Source: Bretschneidera sinensis
Lineage: Eukaryota > Streptophyta > Magnoliopsida > Brassicales > Akaniaceae
Assembly (NCBI GenBank): GCA_023935145.1
Contig: CM043705.1
Location: forward strand, 24,537,290 to 24,601,289
Direction of reading: 5' to 3'
Length of the DNA stretch: 64,000 nucleotides
Shown: positions 43,946-55,063 of the stretch, piece by piece
Layout of the letters: each line of letters opens with the position of its first letter
Position numbering within the stretch: position 1 is the first letter of the stretch
The notes under the pieces: generated by a model
What the model saw: the letters and a program-made list of their open reading frames with translations, nothing else
Database searches by the model: none
Told to the model about the DNA's origin: nothing
Made by a program: the position numbers and the translations under genes

Positions 43946-46900
43946 ATTTCATATTCTACTAAATGATGATTGTTGAACCTTGTTTTCCATATATCCTCTA
44001 TGTTTCATGGAATTTGATGCCCTAAAGTCTAGAAGTCATGTTAGATACTTATGGTATAGTTGGGTTCTTTAAAATATGATTGCTTATATGAATGATAGAT
44101 TATATTTGCTTTGCATTAGATATTGTTTACGTATTAATTATCAAAGCAAGATAAGCATTCTTTGGCATTATGATGTGCATTGTGCCAGTTTGCTTTCGGG
44201 ATCAACAATGATGACCTTCATGCATATTTTCCTTTTTCCTTTGTATATGTCTGTCATTTAAATGTGTGGTGAATATAAGTATATATACCTCTATTGTTTT
44301 CATTTCTTTGTCTTGTAAATTTTTCTTTGGTAAGGAAAGGGAAGTTTCCCAATGACTCTTCAATGCTAGTTAGCACACAAAGGAACAACTTAGTCATGAT
44401 TTCTTAGATGTTAGCATTTAAAGTTAGTAGTCAAATTCTGAGTTGATCCATTGGTAAGATTAGGGTCATTAATATTCTTGGTTGGTCTAACATCTTAAAG
44501 CTCCATTGGTTTTAATATATTGGTGACACTAGCTTTATTTGTGTTTTTTACATTTTATTTATTTCTATCCTATTTGTTTATAATACATATCTTTTCTTGG
44601 ATGTTTTTCTACTATTTCATTGATACAGTTAGAAAAGTGGAAGTCTAAAATCATTAAATGGAATGTGGTATGATTGATATGTAAGTGTTGTGCACATTAG
44701 AGTAAGTCAGTCTTAGGCATCTTTTTAGTTGACAGTACCTTTTTGTTGGTTTTCTGATGAAAAGAATAATTTTGAATTCTAATTGCAATTGAATTTCATG
44801 CTAACAAACTTTGTATTTTTTGTCCCTTTTGTGGTGCCTTTTTATTAGTTTTTTTGAAGGAAAGGCATTTTGAATTCTAATATCAATTGAATTCCATGTT
44901 GTCAAACATTATATTATTTTGTCCCGTCCATTGGTGTTATGAAGAAAAAAAAAGACTTATTCAGAATTCTAATTCGAATTAAATTCCACACTGGCAAATA
45001 CTATTGTTTTTTGTCTTTTCGGTTCTTTCTATCAAATTGTTTTTTGAGGAAAAACCTATTATGAGTTCTAATTGTGATTGAATTCTATGCTTGCAAACAT
45101 GAGTATGCATGAGTATTTGAAGATGTTGTGGTATATATATGATTATTAGTTTACTTGATTTGAAAATACAATGAGGATTTAATTTCTAAAACATGTCAGT
45201 GGGTTTGAATTCGAGTAGCCATGTGTGTATTTTAAGAGTTGTGCCTTTATATTTTTAGGGTTGACTCTGTGTATATTCAAGCAAAGTATGTTGTTGTAGG
45301 CAAATCTACTGTATGTATTATAATACAAATTCGACTTTGTGATTTGATGATACCGTTTATGTACGAAATATTTTTTGTGAAAGCTACTGTGAAAATTCAA
45401 TGCTTATGGGAGTTCTTGGATATTTCATTTTTTAGGCTTTACTAGGACTCTTGTTATCTGCCGTGATATCTCTAAAAAGGAAGAAAAATGATAACTGCAC
45501 TTTGTCAACTCCATGTTGTACCTTGTGTGCCTTGACAAACTACTACTAGACTTATCCTCTGTTTCATATTGTACTAAATAATGATAATTGAACCTTGCTT
45601 TCCATATATCTTCTATGTTTTATGAAATCTGATTCTCTAAAATCCAAAAGTCATGATACTAATGGTACAATTGAGTTCTTTTAAATATGAGTGCTTACAT
45701 GAATGATATTATATTTGCTTTGCATCAAATATTGTTTGCATATTGATTACCAAAGCATGGTAAGCATTCTTTAGTATTGTGATATGCATTGAGTCAGTTC
45801 ACTATCGGATCAACAATGATGACTCTCATGCACATTTTCCTTTTATATTTGTATATTATGTATGTTGTCTAAATGCGTGGTGAGTATGAGTCTATCTCCT
45901 ATTTCTTTCGTTGCCTCATCTTGTGATTGTTCCTCTTGGAAGGAAATAGAAGTTTCCCAATGACTCTTCTATGCTAGTTAGCATACCAAGGAACAAACTA
46001 GTCATGATTGCTTAGATGTTAGCATTTAGAATTAGTAGTGAAGTTATGGTCATTAATGTTCTTTTCGGGTCCGACGTCTTAAAGCTACGGTGGCTTGAAT
46101 ATATTGGTGATACTAGTTTTATTTGTGTTGATTACAGTTTATTTATTTTTTGTCATATTTGTTTGTAAAACATATCTTTTTCTTGGATGTTTATCTACTG
46201 ATTCATTGATACAATCAGAAAGTGAAAATCTAAAATCATTAAATGGTATGTGGCATGACTAGTATGTAAGCATTGTGTATATATGAGTAGGAAATCTTAG
46301 GTATTTGTTTAGTCAATAGTGCCTTTCCATTGGTTTTTAAAGGAATGAATAATTCTGAATTCTTATTCTTATTGTAATTAAATTTCATGCTAGGAAATAT
46401 TGTATTTTTTTGTCCCTTCGGTGGTGTCTGTCCGAAGGTTTTCTGAAGACAAACTTATTATGAATTCTAATTCTAATGGAATTTCATTCTAAAAAGAATG
46501 TATTTTTTTGTGTCCCTTCGATGGTGTATGTTCTTTGGTTTTCTTAAGAAAAAGACTTATCTGGAATACTAATTTCAATTGAATTCCATGTTAGCAAACA
46601 TTCTATTTTTTTAAAAAAATTATCCAGTAGATGGTGGCTGGTTTTATAAAGAATAGATTATTTCTGATTTCTAATATTAATTGAATTCATACTTGCAAAC
46701 ATTGTATTTTTGTCCCTTCGTTGGTGCATGTCTGTTGGTTTTATGAAGAAAAGTCTAATTTTGAATTCTAGCCGCAATTAAATTTCATGCTGGGAAATAT
46801 TATATTTTTGTCCCTTTGTTGGTGCCTTTTCATTGATTTTCTAAAGGAAAGAGTAAATGTGAATTCTCATTGCAATTGAATTCATTTTGGAAAATATTGT

Positions 46901-47830
46901 ATTTTTGTATCCCTTTAGTAGTGCCTGTCCATTGGTTTTATAAAGAAAGACTTATTTCGAATTCTGATTCTAATTGAATTCTATAAGGCAAATATTGTAC
47001 TATTTTGTCCCTTCGGTGGTGCCTTTTCATTAGTTTTCTGAAGGAAAGAGTAATTGTGAATTCTCATTGCAATTGACTTCATTTTAGAAAATTTTGCATT
47101 TTTTTATCCTTTCGGTAGTTCCTGTCTATTGGTTTTATGAAGAAAGACTTATTCTGAATTCTGATTCTAATTGAATTCCATACTCGCAAAGATTGTATTA
47201 TTTTGTGCCTTCGATGGTGCTTATTCATTGGTTTTTTTTCAAGAGAAGACTAATTTTGAATTTTAGTTGCATTTGAATTCCATTCTGGTAAACATTGTAC
47301 TTTTTTTGTCCATTCGATTGTGCCTTTCCGTTGGTTTTCTGAAGGAAAAAATTATTTTGAATTCTAGGTGCAATTGAAATCCATATTAAAAAACATTGTA
47401 TTTTTTTTTGTTCCTTCGGTGGTGCCTTCTTGTTGGTTTTCTGAAGGAAAGACATTCAGAATTCTAATTTCAATTGAACTACATGTTGACAAACATTATA
47501 TTATTGTGTCCCTTCGTTGGTGTGTATCCGTTGGTTATATGAAGAAAAACTAATTTTGAATTCTAGTTGCAATTGAATTTCATGCCGACAAATATTGTAT
47601 TTTTTTATCCCTTCGGTGGTGCTTTCCCTTTGGTTATAAAGGAAAGACATTCTAAATTTTGATGCGCATTGAATTCCATGCTTGGAAACATTTCATTTTT
47701 TTATCCTTTCGTTGGTGCTTGTCGGTTGGTTTTCTAAAGAATTACTTGTTATGAATTATAATTCTAATTGAATTTCATGTTGGAAACATTGTATTTTTTT
47801 GTCCTTTAGTGGTGCATGTCCCTTGATTTT
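43946..47830. repeat. 1.1-kb satellite units with embedded ~100-bp arrays
   Basis: Long-unit landmarks (TAGTTAGCACAC-type) lie near 44366 and 45973. In each unit the AT-rich point after GGTGGTGCC/CGTTGGT is expanded: the first has about three 100-bp units (44740-45085) plus the ACATGAGTATGC flank, and the second has about fifteen (46325-47830). No coding sequence. Confidence 0.9.
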
Positions 47831-48310
47831 GAATAACTTAAATACTATTTTAGCTCACCCCCTCGCCTAACTAAGCCTATTGGAGGAGAAGAGTTTTTTC
47901 TTTACATTTTTGCAGACCTAGATGTGATTGTCTCTCTGTTGATTCGAGAAAAAGATGGGCCCAGCTGTCAACAAAGTTCTTAATGACGCATAGATGCGGT
48001 ACTTCTATATTGAAAAGCTGGCCTATTCTCTCATAATCTCGGCTCAAAAATTAAGGTTGTACTTTCAGTTTAACGCTGTCATAGTACTGACTAATCAGTC
48101 CCTGAGGCAAGTGTTACATAAAACTGATATTTTTGAAAGACTGGCAAAGTGTGCTATAGAGTTTGGTGAGTTCAATATCCGTGACAAACCTCAGATAGCC
48201 ATCAAAGCACAAGTTTTTGCCGACTACATCGTGGAATGTACGTTCTTGAAATGTCTTCTGATAGGCAAGAACCTGAAAAATAATGAGCAGACCACCAGAA
48301 TGGACGCTTC
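47831..48310 (+). pseudogene. Isolated Tat-type RNase H fragment inside satellite
   Basis: LTKPIGGEEFFLYIFADLD, then an open frame of 113 codons from 47994 with YIEKLAYSLIISAQKLRLYF, LTNQSLRQVLHKTDIFERLA and KCAIEFGEFNIRDK. This matches the end of RT and the first RNase H of the two Tat elements (29085-29400 and 59287-59700). It ends at the start of the second RNase H. No LTR, primer site or other domain accompanies it. The left neighbour is a ~100-bp unit and the right neighbour is the middle of a 1.1-kb unit. Confidence 0.85.
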
Positions 48311-51300
48311 TCGTTTGCATTTTTTAGCATTCTGATGTGTGTTGTGTTTGTTCACTGTCGGGATCAATAATGATAATCCTTATGTGTATTTTTCTTTTTT
48401 CTTTGTATATTATGTTTGTTGTTTAAATGTGTGGTGAATATGAAATTTTCTGCCTCTATTGCTTGCATCATTTTGTGATTATTCCTCTAAGATTAAAAGG
48501 GAAATTTCCCTAGGACTCTTTTATTCTAGTTAGCATACTAAAGAGTAACCTACTCATGATTGGTTTAATGTTAGCATTTAGAGTTAGTAGTCAAATTCTG
48601 AGTTGATCCCTTGCTAAGGTTAGGATCATTAATGTTCTTTACGAGTGTGACATCTTAAAGCTCCATTGGCTTGATTAAATTGTTAACACTAGATTTATTT
48701 TTGTTGATTAAATTTTATTTACTTTATATTCTATTTGTTTGTAACACATCTCTATTCTTGGATGTTTATCTACTGATTCATTGATAAAGTTAGAAAGTGG
48801 AAATCTAAAATTATTAAATGACATGTGGTATAATTGATATGTAAGCACAATGCATTTTAGAGTTAGCCAGTCTTAGGTATTCTTTTAGTCGTTGGTGCCT
48901 TTTCATTTGTGAATATATATATATATTTTGGATTGACTCTCTATATGTATCGTCAAGCAAAGTATGTCATTGAAGGCAAGTCCATTATATGTGTTATAAT
49001 ACGAATTCGACTTGGTGATTTGATTATATAGTTTATGTGCGAAAATCTTCTGTTCAAGCTACTGTGAAAATTCAGTGATCTTGTGAGTTCTTGGATATTT
49101 CCTTCTTTAGGCTCTAATAGGACTATTGTTATCTGCCTTAATATCTCTGAATGTTTGAAAAGAAGGAAATGGAGAATTGTATTTTGTCAACTTCATGTCT
49201 TGCCTTGTGTATCTTGACAAACTACAACTATTAGACTTATCCTTATATTGTACTAAATGATGACAGTTGAACTTTGTTTACCATATCTCCTCTTTGTTTC
49301 ATGGAATCTGATGCTCTAACGTCCAAAAGTCATGATAGATATTTATGGTATAGTTTGGTTCTTTAAAATATGAGTGCTTACATCAATGATAGATTATGTT
49401 TTCATTACATCAAATATTGTTTGTGTATTGATTATCAAAGCACAATAAGAATTCTTTAGAGTTGTGATGTGCATTGTGTCAGTTCACTTCCGGATCAACA
49501 ATGATGACCCTCATGCGTATTTTCCTTTTTCCTTTGTATATTATGTTTGTTGTTTAAATGTGTGGTAAAATTGAGTTTGTCTGCCTCAGCTACTTTTGTT
49601 GCCTCGTCTTGTGATTATTTCTCTAGGATGGAAAAAGAGTTTCCCATAGACTCTTTTATGTTGGTTAGCACACCAAGGAACAACCTAGTCATGATTACTT
49701 AGATGTTAGCATTTAGAGTTAATAGTCAAATTCTGAGTTGATCCATTGTTAAGGCTCGGGTCATTAATATTCTTAAAGCTCCCTTGACTAGATTATATTG
49801 GTGACACTAGCTTTATTTTTGTTGATTATAGTTTATTTATTTTTTGTCCTATTTGTTTGTAATGCATATCTGATTTTGGATGTTTATCTATTGATTCATT
49901 GATACAGTTAGAAAATGGAAGTCTAAAATTATTAACTGGCATGTGGTATAATTGATATGCAAACGCAATACATCTTAGGGTTAACTAGTATTTGTTATTT
50001 TTTTTTATCGGTGGTGCCTTTCTATTGGTGAATATATATTTTTGAGGTTGAGTCTCTATGTGTATCTTCAAGCAAAGTATGTCATTGTAGGCAAATCTAC
50101 TGTATGTGTTATAATACGAATTCGACTTGGTGATTTGATTATATAGTTTATGTGCGAAAATCTTCTGTACAAACTACTATGAAAAATCAGTAATCATGTG
50201 AGTTTTTGGATATTTCATGTTTTATGCTCTAATAAGACTCTTGTTATCTGCCTTGATATCTTTGAATGTTTGAAATGAAAGAAAATGAGAATTGTGATTT
50301 GTCAACTCCATGTTCTGTCTTGTCTGTCTTGACAAACTACTACTACTTCTAGACTTATCTTGTGTTTCATACGGTATTAAATGGACAGTTAAACCTTGCT
50401 TTCCATATATTATCTCTGTTTCATGGAATCCGATGCTCTAAAGTCCATAAGTCATGATAAATACTTATGGTATAGTTTGGTTCTCTAAAATATGAGCTCT
50501 TACATGAATGATAGATTATATTTTCTTTGCATCAAAATATTGTTTGCGTATTGATTATCAAAGCATGATAAGAATTCTTCAGAGTTGTGATGTGCATTGT
50601 GTTAGTTTACTTTTGGGATCAACAACGATGACCCTTATGTGTATTTTTTTTTTTTGTATATTATGTCTTTTGTTTAAATGTGTGGTGAATATGAGTCTGT
50701 GTACCTCTATTGCTTTCATTGTCTCGTCTTATGATTATTCCTCTAGGATGAAAACGAAAGTTTCCCATGGACTCGTCTATGCTACTTAGCACACCAAGGA
50801 ACAACCTAGTCATGATTGCTTAGATGTTAGTATTTAGAGTTAGCAGTCAAATTGTGGGTTGATTCCTTGTTAAGGTTAAGGTCATTAATTTTCTTTGCGG
50901 GTTTGACGTCTTAAAGCTCCCTTGGCTTAATTATATTGGTGACACTAGCTTTATTTTTGTTGGTTACAATTTATTTATTTTCTATCTTACTTGTTTATAA
51001 TGCATATTTTTTTTAAAAATTTTATCTACTAATTCATTGATACAATTAGAAAGTGAAAATCTAAGTCATTAAGTGATATGTGGTATAACTGATATGTAAG
51101 TACAATGCATCTTAGAGTCAATCAGTCATAGATATTTTTTTTTAGTTAATTGTGTCTTTTCATTGGTGAATATATTAATTTTTGGGGTTGAGTCTCTATG
51201 TGTATCTTCAAGCAAAGTATGCCATTGTAGGAAAATCCTTTGTATGTGTTATAATACGAATTCGACTTGGTGATTTGATGATATAGTTTGTGTGTGAAAA

Positions 51301-51790
51301 TCTTCTGGGCAAGCTACTGTGAAAATTCAGTGATCATGTGAGTTCTTGGATATTTCGTTTTTTAGGCTTTAATAAGACTCATGTTGTCTACCTTGATATA
51401 TCTTAATGTTTTAAAGAAAGGAAAAGGAGAATTATGCTTTGTCAACTCTATGTCTTGCCTTGTGTGTCTTGACAAACTACTACTACTAGACTCTTCTACT
51501 AAATGATGATAGTTGAACGTTGTTTTCCATATATCCTCTTTATTTCATGGAATCTGATGCTCTAAAGATCAGAAGTCATGATAGATACTTATGGTACAGT
51601 TAGGTTCTTTAAAATATGTGTGCTTACATGAATGATAGATTTTATTTGCTTTGCATCAAATATTGTTTGCGTATTGATTATCAAAGCATGACAAGCATTC
51701 TTTAGCATGTGATGTGCATTGTGTCAGTTTACTGTCGTGATCAACAATGATGATTCTTATGTGCATTGTGTCAGTTCACTATTGGAATCA
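48311..51790. repeat. ~1.1-kb satellite units without ~100-bp arrays
   Basis: Landmarks at 48522, 49668 and 50781 give spacings of 1146 and 1113 bp. The junction CGTTGGTG is followed directly by an AT run (GAATATATATAT at 48908) and GTTGACTCT. It ends with a small local duplication of GTGCATTGTGTCAGTT (near 51715-51775). Short open frames are not conserved between units and are not genes. Confidence 0.9.
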
Positions 51791-52090
51791 ACAAATAGAA
51801 TTTTTGATATATTTTATTTTTGATATTTTTCTTTAAATTTTACCCTTCAAATTAACTTTTTGGGGCATATAATGTGCATTTGGATCACTCAAAGGTTTTG
51901 ATAATATAGACTTAATTTTTTATTCTATCATGCATCTACTCCCAAACATTTTCAATGAATATGACTTTCATCAATACTATAAACATATGGAGGTAATTAA
52001 CATCTCTCTCTACGGTTACATACAAAAATTGTGTAAATTTCAACTTACTGTTGAATATAGTTGATTAACAAAAATAATTGATTTGGATGG
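51791..52090. other. AT-rich spacer
   Basis: No repeat, element end or coding segment recognised between the last satellite unit and the Tat-type LTR. Confidence 0.5.
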
Positions 52091-52622
52091 TGTTGATGTC
52101 GAAAATCTACCAGGAAAGTGAACGGTCGAGAAGCGGCACCTACATACATGAAACAAGGAGAAATCCTAAAAAGTCATCGGAGAACTGGAGGGTTGTGCCT
52201 CCGAAGAGACTCTCCAATGCCTAAGTTAGAATAGAGATTTTTAAGAATGTGGAGAGCTAAATAAGACTGAGAGCTGTGAATGAGAATTCAATGTACCTTT
52301 TGATGGTGAGAGTCCCCTTATGTAGTGTTTTGAAGCAAAATCTAATTAGAAGAGTGATTGATCATAAAGATCACGATTAGATCGAGATTATCCATAAGCT
52401 GGATTTTTTAAATATTAGTTTATCCATAAGCTGGATTGCAGTTTATCCATAGGCTGGAGTGTCATAATAGTACTGGGACATTGGTATGAAATTACCATTA
52501 TACTCATTGCCAAGTGTGGCGATTAAATTGGTTGATTTGTCTAAGTTATGAAATTACTCTTTTACTCTTAGAAGTTTCCACGTGTCATGATGTTATTGGA
52601 GGAAGAATTTTCTCCTACATCA
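52091..52622 (-). repeat. 3' LTR (Tat-type), 532 bp
   Basis: The plus strand reads TGTTGATGTCG ... CTCCTACATCA; in sense it starts TGATGTAGGAG and ends CATCAACA. It is similar to 15323-15833. The TATA region is decayed (TACATAAGG in sense, near 52317-52325). In sense, the bases before it (52623-52640) read AAGGAAGTGGGGGGCATC, a good polypurine tract, which makes this the 3' LTR. Confidence 0.92.
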
Positions 52623-53089
52623 GATGCCCCCCACTTCCTTAAGCATAGTTATGCGGTTAAGAAAGTAAGTTATTTGGAATAATTCTTTTATGTATAGTTC
52701 GGATCAGATATGAGATTGTTTAAGTACCCGAGTACTAAGGAGGCGAGAAATAGAGACTCAAACTTGTTTGAGTGGTGTGAGGAATAGCACGGGGTTATCC
52801 TTTGAATGTTTCATGCCTGAGAATGATTAATAGCTCAATGCTACCTATTCAGGAGGAAATATAAACTCTGAGGAGGCCTAACAGTTTGACACTGCCCCCT
52901 TGGAGAAGAGAATGAGTATGTGAAGTGCATACTGGAGCTAAGTCCCTCAAAGCGAGGTATGTAATGAGTCTGAGTGGTATGGACTTAAGTAAAGAGTAGC
53001 TGGTCCGAGTTATACGAACTTGAGTGGAGAGGTGAATTTTTTAGAGTGCATTGGAGAAGTCTGAGGGATTTGACTTAAGATGAACTCCT

Positions 53090-54420
53090 CAGAGCTATGG
53101 AGATAGGTCAGAAGAAAATGAATTGGATCAAACTCCTCGGAGTTTAGGAGTTTAGAGATCAAGTCCAAGGAGAAAGACATAGATCAAACTCCTCGGAATT
53201 TGGAGATCAAGTCCGAGGATAAGGACATTAATCCAACTCCTTGGAGTTTGGAGATCAGGTCCAAGGAGAAAGATATGGATCCAACTTCTTAGAGTTATGG
53301 AAATAGGTCTGAAGAGAATGACTTAGATCAAACTCCTATGAGTTTGGAGATTATGTCTAATAAGAATGACTTGGATCCAACTCCTCGAAGTTATGGAGAT
53401 AGGTTTGAAAAGAATGAATTGGATCAAACTCCCAAGAGTTTAGAGATTATGTCCGAATGGAATGAATTGGATAAAACTCTTTGGAGTTTGGAGATAGGTC
53501 CGAGAAGAAGGACTTGGATCAAACTCCTCGAAGTTATGAAGATAAGTCCAAGGAGAATGACTTGGATAAAACTCCTCGGAGTTGTGAAGATAGGTCCGAG
53601 GAGAATGACTTGGATTAAACTTCTTGGAGTTTGGAGATCAGATCCGTGGGGAATAACTTGGATCAAATTTGTCGGAGTTTGGAGATCGAGTCTGAGGAAA
53701 AGGACTTGAATCAAACTCCTCGGAGTTATGGAGATAAATCTGAGGAGAATGACTTGGATCAAACTCCTTAGAGTTTGGAGATCAGGTCCAAGGATAAGGA
53801 CATGGATTCAACTCCTCGAAGTTATCGAGAAAGGTCTAAGGAGAATAATTTGTATCAAACTCCTCGGATTTTGGAGATCAAGTCCGAGGAGAAGGGCATG
53901 GATCCAACTTCTAAGAGTTGTGGGGATAGGTCCAAGGAAAAGAACTTATATCAAACTCCTATGAGTTGTAGAGATAGCGTCCGAGGAGAATGACTTAGGT
54001 CAAACTCCTCAGAGTTTGGAGATTAGGTCCAAAGAGAAGGACAAGGATTCAACTCCTATGAGTTGTAGAGATAAGTTCGAGGAGATGACTCTATCAAACT
54101 CCTTGGAGTTTGGCGATCAGGTAAAAAGAGAAGGACATGTATCCAACTCCTCGAAGTTGTGGAGATAGGTCTGAAGAGAAGGACATGGATCTAACTCCTC
54201 AGATTTGTGGAGATAGGTCCGAGGAGAATGACTTGGATCAAACTCTTCAGAGTTTGGAAATCATGTATGAGGAGAAAGACATGGATCTAACTCCTTGGAG
54301 TTATGGAGATAGGTCCGAAGAGAATGACTTGGATCAAACTCCTTGGAGTTGTGGAGATAAGTCTGAGGAGAATAACTTGGATCAAACTCTTCTGAGTTTG
54401 GAAATAGGTAACAAAGCTAA
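53090..54420. repeat. 48-bp tandem array, about 27 units
   Basis: Unit AACTCCTCGGAGTTATGGAG followed by ATAGGTCCGAGGAGAATGAC and TTGGATCA. Two subtypes alternate: ATGGAGATAGG with GACTTGG, and TTGGAGATCA with GACATGG. AACTCC-TC-GGAGTT is a dyad. Because 48 is a multiple of three, frames stay open for over 100 codons on both strands; I do not treat these as genes. Confidence 0.92.
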
Positions 54421-54484
54421 AGAGGGAAAACTTATTCATCGAAGTGAAAATGCTCTTAGAAGATGGGTGCAATTATAGGTGTTT

Positions 54485-54615
54485 GGCCCATTTAATAGCC
54501 CATAGGACATAACTTCTTTGGAGGCCCATTTTATTGAATCAAATCCTTTAAGGCCCATTAGTTAGGCCATGATTTGGGGCCCATTTCTTGGGTTGTGCTT
54601 TGAATGCGAGGCCCA
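54485..54615 (+). promoter_or_regulatory. Five GGCCCA motifs upstream of the antisense gene
   Basis: GGCCCA occurs at 54485, 54523, 54552, 54578 and 54610, mostly followed by T-rich or A/T bases. This is a known plant promoter motif (site II / GGCCCAWWW type). The cluster lies about 250-380 bp before the TATA box at 54867 and points the same way as the gene at 55064-57038. Confidence 0.55.
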
Positions 54616-54866
54616 TTGGATGAGCCCATTAAGATTGGATTTTGCGATTCTTGAGCTTTCAAGGTTCTAAAATGTTTTCTAGAATTTAATGAGAGCTTAC
54701 AAAACTCCATTCTCGATCATTCTAAAAGGACAGTGAGTTCCTTGGTTTCGTTAAAAAAATGACACATGCTATTGGCTATGTGAAAAGACAATGCTTCGTT
54801 ACGGTAGATTATAGTAGTTATGATTAACTTTTCCTCATTTGAATCATTTACCATTATGAATGGCTC

Positions 54867-54875
54867 TATATAAAG
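54867..54875 (+). promoter_or_regulatory. TATA box of the antisense gene
   Basis: TATATAAAG about 200 bp before the presumed start codon, in the plus orientation, opposite to pol. A pyrimidine-rich start region (ATCTCTCACTTC) follows at ~30 bp. Confidence 0.55.
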
Positions 54876-55063
54876 GAGTGGAGCTCTACTAATCTCTCAC
54901 TTCAATTTAAGAGTCTTTGAGAGCATTCGGATTTTGTAAGACAGAAGGAGTTCGGAGTTTAGGAGAGACAAGAAGCTCGGAGCAAGGAGTTTTGGAAAGT
55001 TCGGAGTTTGAAAGAGCCAAAGTTGAAGCTTCAAATTTTTGGTGAGTCTCTCTTCTCCTCTCA

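Noticed and set aside
9770..51790. Interpretation as centromeric satellite
   Set aside because: Chromovirus-like and Athila-like elements are common near centromeres, but nothing in the sequence proves CENH3 association; location data would be needed.
53338..54478. Open frames of 72-123 codons resembling a repeat protein
   Set aside because: They arise because the 48-bp unit is a multiple of three; both strands are open equally and no start context or domain is seen.
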